Part shown: one piece after another, positions 1-6,514 of the stretch
How positions within the stretch are numbered: the first letter of the stretch is position 1
How the letters are laid out: each line of letters begins with the position of its first letter
Source of the DNA: an uncultured Bacilli bacterium
GTDB lineage: Bacteria; Bacillota_I; Bacilli_A; RF39; UBA660
DNA: 15,322 nt
Direction of reading: 5' to 3'
NCBI GenBank assembly: GCA_947626215.1
Contig: CANQRJ010000024.1
Span: 1-15,322, forward strand
Notes under the pieces: model-generated
What the model was told of the DNA's origin: nothing
Databases searched by the model: none
What the model saw: only the letters and a program-made list of their open reading frames with translations
Program-made: the position numbers and the translations under genes

Positions 1-240
1 GGAGTTTACAAAGAAATGAATAAAGAAATTGAAAGAAGATTAAGTGCAGGACTAAGACGAGAAGATTTTGATCATGATATGTGGGAGAAAAGACTTGCCT
101 ATAATCGAGGAATTGGCAAAGGAAAAGAAGAAATTGCCAAAAACTTAATTAAAGAAAATATACCTATCTCTCTAATTTCAAGAAGTACCGGACTAGAAAA
201 AGAAAAAATTGAGAAGTTACGTTTAGAACTTGCATCTTAG
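1..240 (+). CDS. Rpn/PD-(D/E)XK-type transposase-family protein, C-terminal part (5' end outside window)
   Basis: The frame is open from base 1 to the TAG at 238-240, so this is probably the tail of a longer gene. An ATG at 16 has GGAG 11 nt upstream, but the protein reads like a C-terminus. The visible residues include the stretch GKGKEEIAKNLIKENIPI followed by an SLISRSTGLEKEKIEKL-type end. That pattern (GxxKGKxEIAKNLLK, then a short helix-turn-helix-like 'xxISxxTGLxxEEIxxL') is common at the end of Rpn/YhgA-like and 'PD-(D/E)XK nuclease family transposase' proteins, where the nuclease core lies upstream. The nuclease motifs are not in the window, so activity cannot be judged. These proteins are recombination-promoting nucleases often present in many copies. 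The family call is by remembered similarity only. A strong terminator follows directly. Confidence 0.6.
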   Translation, partial: GVYKEMNKEIERRLSAGLRREDFDHDMWEKRLAYNRGIGKGKEEIAKNLIKENIPISLISRSTGLEKEKIEKLRLELAS

Positions 241-251
241 TATTATTAAAG

Positions 252-286
252 TCACCTTTTATTTTTAAGGTGATTTTTTATTTTTT
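252..286 (+). terminator. Rho-independent terminator after the Rpn-like gene
   Basis: A perfect 7-bp stem, TCACCTT (252-258) with AAGGTGA (267-273), encloses an 8-nt T/A loop and is followed by an almost uninterrupted T tract (274-286). It ends the plus-strand Rpn-like gene. The sigK stop codon on the other strand (265-267) lies inside the loop and start of the right arm. In the minus direction the hairpin is followed only by CTTTAATAATA, so it would be a weak sigK terminator. Confidence 0.8.
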
Positions 287-957
287 ATAAATTCTCTTAA
301 AATTTTTGTTAAAGCTCTTTTTTCAATTCTAGAAACATAACTTCGTGATATTTTTAATTCTTTTGCTATTTCTTTCTGAGTCATTTCTTTTCGATTTAAT
401 AATCCATAACGTTTGATAATAATTTCTTTTTCTCTTTTATTTAAGATTTTTAAATAATTATTTAATAAAGAAATATTTTCTTTGGTTTGCAAGGAATTTG
501 CAAAATCTTCTGTATTATCTTTTATGACTTCCATTAAACTAATTTCATTTCCATCTTTGTCATAACCAATGGAATCATTTAAACTTACATTTTTAACATT
601 TTCTCCTTTAATACTTCGAAAATACATTAAAATTTCGTTTTGAATACATTTTGCGACATAAGTGGTAAGTTTAATATTTTTATCAGGATGAAAAGAATCG
701 ACTCCTTTAATTAAACCAATCGTACCAATTCCAATTAAATCGTCCGTATCATTTGAAGTATTTTCAAATTTTTTTACGATATGGGCAACCAATCTTAAAT
801 TATGCTCAATTAATTTATTTCTTGCTTCTTCGTCATTCATTTGCATTTTTTCGATACATTCTTTTTCTTCTTCTTCCGTTAAGGGTTCTGGAAATACATT
901 ATTAGAATAACTTCCTGTGAAGAAAAGCATTTGAGAAATAATTTTGAAAAGAAACAT
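265..957 (-). CDS. sigK: RNA polymerase sporulation sigma factor SigK (pro-form)
   Basis: This 230-aa sigma-70 family protein matches Bacillus SigK along its length. Residues 51-67 (EHNLRLVAHIVKKFENT) and 73-85 (DLIGIGTIGLIKG) form region 2. Residues 193-214 (TQKEIAKELKISRSYVSRIEK) form the region 4 helix-turn-helix that reads the -35 box. In spore formers SigK directs late mother-cell genes (coat, cortex maturation). The hydrophobic start MFLFKIISQMLFFTGS precedes Y17; B. subtilis pro-SigK is cut by SpoIVFB between S20 and Y21 in the same context, so a cleavable pro-sequence of about 16 residues is inferred. I chose ATG 957 because AGGTGA (968-963) sits 5 nt upstream; the GTG at 966 lies inside that ribosome site. 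The gene is uninterrupted, with no skin-like element. It diverges from yqeG. Confidence 0.93.
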   Translation of the reverse strand: MFLFKIISQMLFFTGSYSNNVFPEPLTEEEEKECIEKMQMNDEEARNKLIEHNLRLVAHIVKKFENTSNDTDDLIGIGTIGLIKGVDSFHPDKNIKLTTYVAKCIQNEILMYFRSIKGENVKNVSLNDSIGYDKDGNEISLMEVIKDNTEDFANSLQTKENISLLNNYLKILNKREKEIIIKRYGLLNRKEMTQKEIAKELKISRSYVSRIEKRALTKILREFIKNKKSP

Positions 958-973
958 ACACGTCACCTATAAC

Positions 974-1001
974 AATGTATGAAAAATCGTAAAAAGTATA
1001 C
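974..1001 (-). promoter_or_regulatory. SigE-type promoter for sigK
   Basis: Read on the minus strand, GTATACT (1001-995) is followed by a 13-bp spacer and CATACATT (981-974). The B. subtilis SigE consensus is roughly GHATATT - N13/14 - CATACAMT, so there are single mismatches in each box. In B. subtilis sigK is transcribed by SigE RNA polymerase, which makes this match meaningful. The predicted start near 970-968 leaves an 11-13 nt leader with the Shine-Dalgarno at its 5' end. Confidence 0.6.
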
Positions 1002-1039
1002 AAAAATTTTGTTTTCTTTTCTCTAGTTTTCTTTATTCG

Positions 1040-1048
1040 TGGTATACT
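1040..1048 (+). promoter_or_regulatory. Extended -10 promoter of the yqeG-yqeH-mutL operon
   Basis: TGG TATACT (1040-1048) is an extended -10 (TGn plus 5/6 match to TATAAT). No good -35 lies 17 bp upstream, which is tolerated by extended -10 promoters. The start would be near 1055, giving a leader of only about 10 nt that still holds AGAGGTGG (1055-1062). Confidence 0.5.
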
Positions 1049-1065
1049 TATAAAAGAGGTGGCTT

Positions 1066-1587
1066 ATGGAACAATTTCGACCTGATATTTATCAAAAAAG
1101 TATTTATGATATTGATTATGAATCTTTGAAACGTAATGGAATTAAATGCATTTTATTTGATTTAGATAATACGCTCGCACCTATAAATGTAGCAATGCCT
1201 GACAAAAAATTATTAGATTTCTTTTTATATTTAGAAGATTTAGGAATCAAAGCCATTATTCTTTCAAATGCACCCAAAAAACGGGTAGCCCCTTTTAAAG
1301 AAAAATGTAATGTAGATTCGGCTTTTAAAGCTCATAAGCCAAGTAAGAAAAAATATATTAAAATATTAAAAACATACCCTTATAAAGATACTGAAATCGC
1401 CTGTGTCGGAGATCAATTACTTACCGATATTTATGGGGCCAATAAAATGGGATTTACAAGTATTTTAGTTCATCCCATGAGTAAAAAAGATCGTTTTGTA
1501 ACTAAAATAAATCGAATGATTGAAAAAATCATTTATAAGAGATTTTCTTCTCGTGGATTACTTCAAAAAGGAGAGTATTATGACTAA
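1066..1587 (+). CDS. yqeG: YqeG family HAD-type phosphatase
   Basis: This 173-aa protein has all four haloacid-dehalogenase motifs. Motif I is D32-L-D-N-T (nucleophile and general acid/base aspartates), motif II S67-N-A, motif III K91-P-S-K and motif IV G115-D-Q-L-L-T-D121. Length and order fit the YqeG IIIA subfamily, cytoplasmic phosphatases of uncertain substrate. The ATG at 1066 is preceded by AGAGGTGG. It is the first gene of an operon: its last 8 nt (ATGACTAA, 1580-1587) contain the yqeH start, and the yqeH ribosome site AAAAGGAGAG (1566-1574) lies inside its coding sequence. The yqeG-yqeH pairing is conserved across Firmicutes, where aroE, nadD and yqeK usually follow. Here mutL follows instead. 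Confidence 0.92.
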   Translation: MEQFRPDIYQKSIYDIDYESLKRNGIKCILFDLDNTLAPINVAMPDKKLLDFFLYLEDLGIKAIILSNAPKKRVAPFKEKCNVDSAFKAHKPSKKKYIKILKTYPYKDTEIACVGDQLLTDIYGANKMGFTSILVHPMSKKDRFVTKINRMIEKIIYKRFSSRGLLQKGEYYD

Positions 1588-2536
1588 GATTTGCAGGGGG
1601 TGTGGGATTCCATTACAAAACATAAATTCTAATGAACTTGGGTATGTAAAGTCTTTATCAATGGATTATTGTATGCGTTGTTTTCGAATTCAAAATTATG
1701 GAGATTATCAAAATGCATATGTAGAAAAAGACGCGATAAAAATACTAAAAAAATTAAATACGAAAAAGGGAATGGTCTTTTTCTTTGTTGATTTTTTAAA
1801 TTTGCATGAAGAATCGATTTCTTATTTTAAACAAATCTTCCTTCCAAAAGTTTTTGTAGTAAGTAAGATGGACCTTATTCCTAAAAATATTTCTTTTGAA
1901 AAAATAAGGGGATGGCTTAAAGATGTTTATGGTATAGAAGAACCCATTTTGTTTACAGAAAAAAATAGTAAATCTAGTGTAAAGAAAATAGAAGAATGGA
2001 TGAGAGAAAAAAATTATTTTGTTGGTTTAACGAATGCTGGAAAAAGTTCTATTTTAAATCAAATGCTTGAAAATACAGTTCTTACAGTTAGTAAAATGCC
2101 TAATACGACTTTAGAGTTTTTACCGATTCATTGGAATGATAAAATGATTTATGATACGCCAGGACTATCTTATCATTATGTAAAAGAATTGGTTATGAAA
2201 TCGAATGCCTTAACGAGAATAAAACCGATTACGTACCCTTTAAAATCAATAGCAAGTTTGGTGGTGGAGCGTTTCTTTAGAATTTCCAGTGACACGGATG
2301 TATCGATGACTTATTTTGAAAGTTCCAATTTGAAAATAGAGAAAATTTATGAAAAAAATACTATTTTAATGGAAAAAACTAAAATTGAGCTTGATATAAA
2401 TCCTGAATCTTTACTGTTTATCAAAGGCGTTTGTTTCTTTTATATCAAAGGAAAATGTCGGCTTACCCTTTATGGATTACAAAAAGAAGAAATCGCTTTA
2501 TCAAAAAGTTTTTTAGGAGGTTGTAAAAATGAGTAA
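1580..2536 (+). CDS. yqeH: YqeH-like circularly permuted ribosome-assembly GTPase
   Basis: This 318-aa protein starts with a zinc-binding module (C5-x2-C8-G ... C31-x2-C34) followed by a permuted GTPase domain. Motif G4 is S95-K-M-D98, then the P-loop G1 is G149-L-T-N-A-G-K-S156, a G2-like PNTT at 174-177 and G3 D192-T-P-G195. The G4-before-G1 order is diagnostic of YqeH, which in B. subtilis is needed for 30S subunit assembly. The G5 'SA-K' motif is not clear: the matching place reads FTEKNSKSS near 125-133. The protein is shorter than B. subtilis YqeH (366 aa). A longer in-frame start at 1520 exists, but ATG 1580 has the Shine-Dalgarno and gives the canonical CxxCG N-terminus. It overlaps yqeG and mutL by 8 nt each, so translation is probably coupled. 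Confidence 0.9.
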   Translation: MTKICRGCGIPLQNINSNELGYVKSLSMDYCMRCFRIQNYGDYQNAYVEKDAIKILKKLNTKKGMVFFFVDFLNLHEESISYFKQIFLPKVFVVSKMDLIPKNISFEKIRGWLKDVYGIEEPILFTEKNSKSSVKKIEEWMREKNYFVGLTNAGKSSILNQMLENTVLTVSKMPNTTLEFLPIHWNDKMIYDTPGLSYHYVKELVMKSNALTRIKPITYPLKSIASLVVERFFRISSDTDVSMTYFESSNLKIEKIYEKNTILMEKTKIELDINPESLLFIKGVCFFYIKGKCRLTLYGLQKEEIALSKSFLGGCKNE

Positions 2537-4295
2537 AATTAAAGTGATGAGTGAAAATTTAGCAAATAAAATCGCGGCAGGGGAAGTCGTCGAAAAATGT
2601 AGTTCAATAGTAAAAGAATTATGTGAAAATAGTATAGATGCCAAAGCAAAAAATATTATTATCAACTTAGAAGAAGGCGGAAAAAAATCAATTGAAGTCA
2701 TTGATGACGGGGTTGGAATGGACCCAGAAGATGCCTTACTTGCTTTTCAAAGACATGCAACAAGTAAAATTTATAAAGATGACGATTTATTTTTCATTGA
2801 TACCTTAGGGTTTCGAGGAGAGGCTCTTCCTTCTATCGCGAGTGTTTCTAGAGTCGAATTAAAAACAAGTGATGGAGAAACGGGAACTCATATTATCATA
2901 GAAGGGGGAAAAGTTTTAGAAAATTCATCGAGTTCTTTAAAAAAAGGAACTTCTATTAAAATTACGAATCTTTTTTATAATACGCCGGCTCGATTAAAAT
3001 ATTTAAAAAGTGAAACGAGTGAGCTTGCAAGTTGTACTTCTTTTGTAGAGAGACTTGCGCTTTCCCATCCTAACATTTCTTTTTTATTAACTCATCAAAA
3101 TCATTTTATTGTAAAAACAAGTGGAAGTGGCGATTTATTAAAAACGATTCATGAAGTTTATGGAGTGAGTGTTTCTTCTAAAATGTTAGAACTTCGGGCA
3201 AGCAATGATGATTTTGATATTTTTGGTTATATTTGTAAGCCTGAAATTTTAAAAAGCAATCGAAATCATATGATTACCTTTGTAAATGACCGGGTCGTAA
3301 AAAACTTTGAAATTAATAAGGCTATTAATGATGCGTATTACACTTATAAGCCTGATATAAAGTTTCCAATCGTGGTGTTAAAAATTAATACGGATCCTAC
3401 TTTAGTCGATGTAAATATTCACCCTACAAAACAAGATATCAAATTATCTAAAATGGATGTATTAACGTCTTTACTTTTAAATTCTATTAAAGATTTATTA
3501 TATAAAAGTTTATTAATTCCGGATGCAGTTATTAGAATGCCAGAAAGTAATGAGTTTAAAAAAGAAGTCGTGGATCATATTGTAAAAGAAAGTGAGGAAG
3601 ACTATTTTCCTCAATCGATACAAACGACCATGGATTTTAATCAAATGGAAAATCAAAAAGAGCCTTCAGTAGATGAATATGAAGATGGAGTCGTAAATCC
3701 TGAAATGAAAAGTTTAAAATTGTATCCCGTTGGAGTAGCCCATGGGACTTACATTATTGCCGAAGATGAAACAGGAGTTTACTTAATCGACCAACATGCA
3801 GCTCAAGAACGCGTGAATTATGAACGAAATATGGCGGCTTTAAAGAAAAAAGAAGTGAGCACGACGGATATGTTATTTCCAATTACTTTAGAATTAAGTC
3901 AAAGTGAATTTTTAAAATTAAAACAAGAAGAGGATACTTTAAAAGAAATGGGATTTGGAATCGAAGAATTTGGAGTGAATACATTTGTTTTTAAAAGTCA
4001 TCCTACTTGGTTATTAGAAGGTTATGAAGAAGAAAGTATTAGAAGAATTGTAGATTTAATATTAGGAGGTTTATCTGGTTTTGATCGAGTAAAATTTAAT
4101 GAGTCCATCGCGATTACTCTTGCTTGTAAAATGTCTATTAAAGCCAATATGCATATTTCACATGAAGCTCAAGAAGAACTTTTAAATGAATTATGTGCTT
4201 GTGATAATCCTTACAATTGCCCTCATGGAAGACCTACGATCATTAAATTTAGTATTTATGATTTAGAAAGAATGTTTAAAAGAAGCATGAATTAA
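2529..4295 (+). CDS. mutL: DNA mismatch repair protein MutL (endonuclease-type)
   Basis: This 588-aa protein couples MutS mismatch recognition to strand incision. The N-terminal GHKL ATPase shows K29-E30-L-C-E-N34 (catalytic Glu and Mg-binding Asn), D59-D-G-V-G-M64, R75-H-A-T-S-K80 and G94-F-R-G-E-A-L100. The C-terminal half has the metal-dependent nicking motif D421-Q-H-A-A-Q-E-R-V-N-Y-E432 (DQHAx2Ex4E), an A-C-K motif near 535 and C564-P-H-G-R-P569, so it belongs to the nicking class found in organisms without MutH. The usual ERPxSVVKEL segment reads EKCSSIVKEL. A strong TTTTAGGAGGTTG (2512-2524) precedes ATG 2529, which overlaps the yqeH stop as ATGAGTAA. MutS is not in the window. Linkage to yqeGH is atypical, since mutL normally follows mutS. 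Confidence 0.96.
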   Translation: MSKIKVMSENLANKIAAGEVVEKCSSIVKELCENSIDAKAKNIIINLEEGGKKSIEVIDDGVGMDPEDALLAFQRHATSKIYKDDDLFFIDTLGFRGEALPSIASVSRVELKTSDGETGTHIIIEGGKVLENSSSSLKKGTSIKITNLFYNTPARLKYLKSETSELASCTSFVERLALSHPNISFLLTHQNHFIVKTSGSGDLLKTIHEVYGVSVSSKMLELRASNDDFDIFGYICKPEILKSNRNHMITFVNDRVVKNFEINKAINDAYYTYKPDIKFPIVVLKINTDPTLVDVNIHPTKQDIKLSKMDVLTSLLLNSIKDLLYKSLLIPDAVIRMPESNEFKKEVVDHIVKESEEDYFPQSIQTTMDFNQMENQKEPSVDEYEDGVVNPEMKSLKLYPVGVAHGTYIIAEDETGVYLIDQHAAQERVNYERNMAALKKKEVSTTDMLFPITLELSQSEFLKLKQEEDTLKEMGFGIEEFGVNTFVFKSHPTWLLEGYEEESIRRIVDLILGGLSGFDRVKFNESIAITLACKMSIKANMHISHEAQEELLNELCACDNPYNCPHGRPTIIKFSIYDLERMFKRSMN

Positions 4296-4312
4296 CTAAA
4301 ATAATGTAAAAT

Positions 4313-4349
4313 AAAAGAGTTCTTTCTTGCGTTCTTTTTTTTATTTTTG
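4313..4349 (+). terminator. Weak AT-rich terminator after mutL
   Basis: AAAAGAG (4313-4319) can pair with TTCTTTT (4332-4338) across a 12-nt loop, with one G-T pair, followed by a long T-rich run to 4349. The stem is weak, so termination is probably partial. The element overlaps the promoter of the next operon. Confidence 0.35.
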
Positions 4350-4355
4350 TACAAT
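4327..4355 (+). promoter_or_regulatory. Sigma-A promoter upstream of the DUF308-like gene
   Basis: TTGCGT (4327-4332), a 17-bp T-rich spacer and TACAAT (4350-4355). The -10 matches 5/6 and the -35 only 3/6. Transcription would start near 4362, leaving a leader of about 37 nt before ATG 4399. Confidence 0.5.
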
Positions 4356-4398
4356 GAATATATCAAAGCATTTGGTTTTATTGAAAGGAGAAGTCTTT

Positions 4399-4995
4399 AT
4401 GAAATTAGATCAAACTTATTTAAATACAATGAAAAAAAATACATGGACCTCGTTTATCGGAGTATTCCTAGTCCTTATTTTTGCAATTGTTTTATTAAAA
4501 AATCCTGAAAATTTTTTATCCGTAACGGTTAGTATTTTTGGATATGGAGCGATCTTTATAGGAGCATTAGAATTACTTTATTATTTTCGCATCTCCTTAG
4601 AACGAAAAATGATAGAAAAAAGATTTATGATTGGAATTTTTTTGATAGCTTTTGGATTAATATCTTTTTTTGAAAATAGTTTACTAAAAGATTTTGTGAT
4701 CTTTTTCCTTGGAAGTTATTTATTATTTTTAAATGCCAATCGTATGGAAATCGCGTTTAATTTAAAAAATATGTCTCAAAAAATATGGCCTTATCTTCTT
4801 TCTTTAAGTTCATTGAATCTCATTTTATGTTTTTTCTTAATTGTAAATCCATTGAAAATATCTGGAAATACATACTTATCCATTTTATTAATTGTAATAG
4901 AAATCATTTATTTTATTCAAAATTGTGTTCTTTGTTTTGGAATTTCTAAAAACCTACAAAAAAATGAAATAGTGAAGAAAGAAGAGAAAGAATGA
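4399..4995 (+). CDS. DUF308/HdeD-like six-helix membrane protein
   Basis: This 198-aa integral membrane protein has about six hydrophobic segments (16-34, 43-63, 77-92, 98-112, 131-150, 159-180) and a charged, lysine-rich cytoplasmic tail (182-198). The pattern 'G...LxxIFAIVLLKNP...' in helix 1, followed by paired helices, resembles DUF308 (HdeD-type) proteins. That assignment is by pattern only, and the function is unknown. ATG 4399 is preceded by AAAGGAGAAG (4384-4393); an upstream TTG in the same frame at 4327 lies in the promoter and is rejected. The stop TGA overlaps the next gene's ATG (ATGA, 4992-4995), so the two are translationally coupled and probably work together at the cell envelope. 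Confidence 0.65.
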   Translation: MKLDQTYLNTMKKNTWTSFIGVFLVLIFAIVLLKNPENFLSVTVSIFGYGAIFIGALELLYYFRISLERKMIEKRFMIGIFLIAFGLISFFENSLLKDFVIFFLGSYLLFLNANRMEIAFNLKNMSQKIWPYLLSLSSLNLILCFFLIVNPLKISGNTYLSILLIVIEIIYFIQNCVLCFGISKNLQKNEIVKKEEKE

Positions 4996-5855
4996 AAAAA
5001 AATGGGTTCATGGCTACATCTTTAATTTATTCTTTTTTTCTAGTTTTTTTGATGCTTATGGCCTTGATTATTTCTAAAAATGTAAGTAATCGAATATTAT
5101 TAAGTTCTTTAAAAAATGAAATTCGTAGTGAATTAAATGAAGATGAAGCTTTTGTGGTGGATACATTAAAAAAAGGAACTTATGCAGTAGGGGATATGGT
5201 TTCTTATGCCGGCGAAGACTGGCAAGTCATTACGAATAAAACAACATCTTTAATTCTGGTTTTAAAAAGAGCTTTAAAAATGGATGAAATACGATCAACT
5301 CTTTCTTATTTGCCAACAGATACGAGTTATTTTGGAACTTGTGACGTAAATAACTGTCGAGTAAGATCATGCCGAAGCGTTAAAAGTTTTGATCCCCAAA
5401 ATCCACCAGAAGGAATATATGGAAGAGAAAATTGTTATTATGATCCTCAAAATCCAACTCAATATTTAAAACCGGCATGGAAACCAAATGCAAATCAGGT
5501 CCAAACACAAGATTACGGGGAAAGAATAATAAGTACAGTAGTTACGAATTGGTTTCACACTCATCAAGGACTCCAAAGAGCTTTAGAATTAAATCAATTA
5601 AACGCTTTACAATTTAATGATGGATATTTAAATTATACAGAAAGCAATCAAATTTATGTTCGAATCCCTCTTCAAAGTGAAGTGACATCAGCAAATAGTA
5701 ATAAATGGAATACAATAAATAGACCATTTCATATTTTAAATAATCCAAATGCCGTTGGAGCAAATCAAATTATGATTTATAATACATCCGTACAAACAGT
5801 TCTTTCAAATACCGATGCTTTTATTAGACCTGTAATTGAAGTAAAACTTACATAG
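4992..5855 (+). CDS. Pilin-like secreted or surface protein with short leader and hydrophobic N-terminal helix
   Basis: This 287-aa protein begins KKNG5-F6-MATSLIYSFFLVF, one hydrophobic helix (about 6-28), then a charged helix continuing to about 55. This resembles a type IV prepilin (K-x-G|F, long N-terminal helix), but the usual Glu at +5 is Ser10. The rest is polar. A short domain starts around 62-90 (VGDMVSYAGEDWQVI, a motif I recall from surface proteins of gut Firmicutes) and the C-terminus reads FIRPVIEVKL. Four cysteines (C117, C122, C127, C148) could form two disulfides, and DPQNP occurs twice (134-138, 151-155). The ribosome site is weak (GAAAG region), consistent with coupling to the overlapping DUF308-like gene. 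No pilus ATPase or prepilin peptidase is present in the window. Function is not assigned. Confidence 0.6.
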   Translation: MKKNGFMATSLIYSFFLVFLMLMALIISKNVSNRILLSSLKNEIRSELNEDEAFVVDTLKKGTYAVGDMVSYAGEDWQVITNKTTSLILVLKRALKMDEIRSTLSYLPTDTSYFGTCDVNNCRVRSCRSVKSFDPQNPPEGIYGRENCYYDPQNPTQYLKPAWKPNANQVQTQDYGERIISTVVTNWFHTHQGLQRALELNQLNALQFNDGYLNYTESNQIYVRIPLQSEVTSANSNKWNTINRPFHILNNPNAVGANQIMIYNTSVQTVLSNTDAFIRPVIEVKLT

Positions 5856-5861
5856 ATAATC

Positions 5862-5890
5862 TTGTATATAAAGAAAAAATTTGATAGAAT
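5862..5890 (+). promoter_or_regulatory. Sigma-A promoter of lemA
   Basis: TTGTAT (5862-5867), 17-bp spacer, TAGAAT (5885-5890; 5/6 match), with TGA at 5882-5884 giving an extended -10. A strong AAGGAGGAG (5897-5905) follows 6 nt before ATG 5912, so the leader is short. Confidence 0.65.
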
Positions 5891-5911
5891 ATTTATAAGG
5901 AGGAGAAAGTT

Positions 5912-6475
5912 ATGCCAGTATGGTTAATCGTGGTTTTAGTAATTGTAGGAATTCTTGTATTGCTAGTTCTTTGGGGGATTAAAGTATACAATCAATTAGT
6001 TACTTTAAGAAATCGAGTAAAAGATCAATGGAGTCAAATTGATGTCCAATTAAAAAGAAGATTTGACTTAATTCCTAATTTAGTAAATACTATTAAAGGA
6101 TATACAAAACATGAAAGTGAAACATTAGAAGCCGTTGTAAAAGCTCGTAATACTTATGTCAGTGCGACAACACCAAATGAAAAAATGAAAGCAAATAACG
6201 AACTATCTCAAATGTTAACCAAATTATTTGCTTTATCTGAAAGTTATCCTGATTTAAAAGCAAATACAAATTTCTTAGAACTACAAAGTGAATTAAAAGA
6301 AACAGAAAATAAAATTGCTATTGCAAGACAATTTTATAATGATACCGCTTTAACTTATAACAATAAAATTATGATGGTTCCATCTAATATTATTGCAGGC
6401 TTATTCCATTTTAAAGCGGAAGAGTATTTTAAAGCAGAAGACCAAGAAAGAGAAAATGTAAAAGTAGAATTTTAA
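5912..6475 (+). CDS. lemA: LemA family membrane-anchored protein
   Basis: This 187-aa protein has one N-terminal membrane helix (3-22) and a long helical domain. The hallmark VKDQWSQIDVQLKRRFDLIP (36-55), followed by NLVNTIKGYTKHE, is the LemA core; the length is typical of the family. LemA proteins are anchored with the helical bundle next to the membrane, and their biochemical role is unsettled. The gene has its own promoter and an excellent ribosome site. It is followed 39 nt later by a DUF2207 gene, a recurrent LemA partnership, with a hairpin between them that could lower expression of the second gene. Confidence 0.93.
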   Translation: MPVWLIVVLVIVGILVLLVLWGIKVYNQLVTLRNRVKDQWSQIDVQLKRRFDLIPNLVNTIKGYTKHESETLEAVVKARNTYVSATTPNEKMKANNELSQMLTKLFALSESYPDLKANTNFLELQSELKETENKIAIARQFYNDTALTYNNKIMMVPSNIIAGLFHFKAEEYFKAEDQERENVKVEF

Positions 6476-6499
6476 GCTTACGAAGGTAAGCTTCTTTTT
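6474..6499 (+). terminator. Intra-operon terminator/attenuator between lemA and the DUF2207 gene
   Basis: A perfect 8-bp stem AAGCTTAC (6474-6481) / GTAAGCTT (6486-6493) with a GAAG loop is followed by CTTTTT (6494-6499). The left arm includes the last two bases of the lemA stop codon. The T run is short, and the next gene starts only 16 nt later with no visible promoter between, so partial read-through is expected. Confidence 0.7.
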
Positions 6500-6514
6500 G
6501 AAAGTGGTGAGAAC

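Noticed and set aside
1520..1579. Longer N-terminus for YqeH
   Set aside because: It lies in yqeG with no ribosome site; ATG 1580 has AAAAGGAGAG and gives the expected zinc-finger start.
2513..2701. Minus-strand frames inside mutL, the DUF2207 gene, the carboxypeptidase and LCP genes
   Set aside because: All are shadows of well-supported genes, with no ribosome sites and low-complexity composition.
4327..4398. Longer N-terminus for the DUF308-like protein from TTG 4327
   Set aside because: It overlaps the promoter and lacks a ribosome site, whereas AAAGGAG sits 8 nt before ATG 4399.
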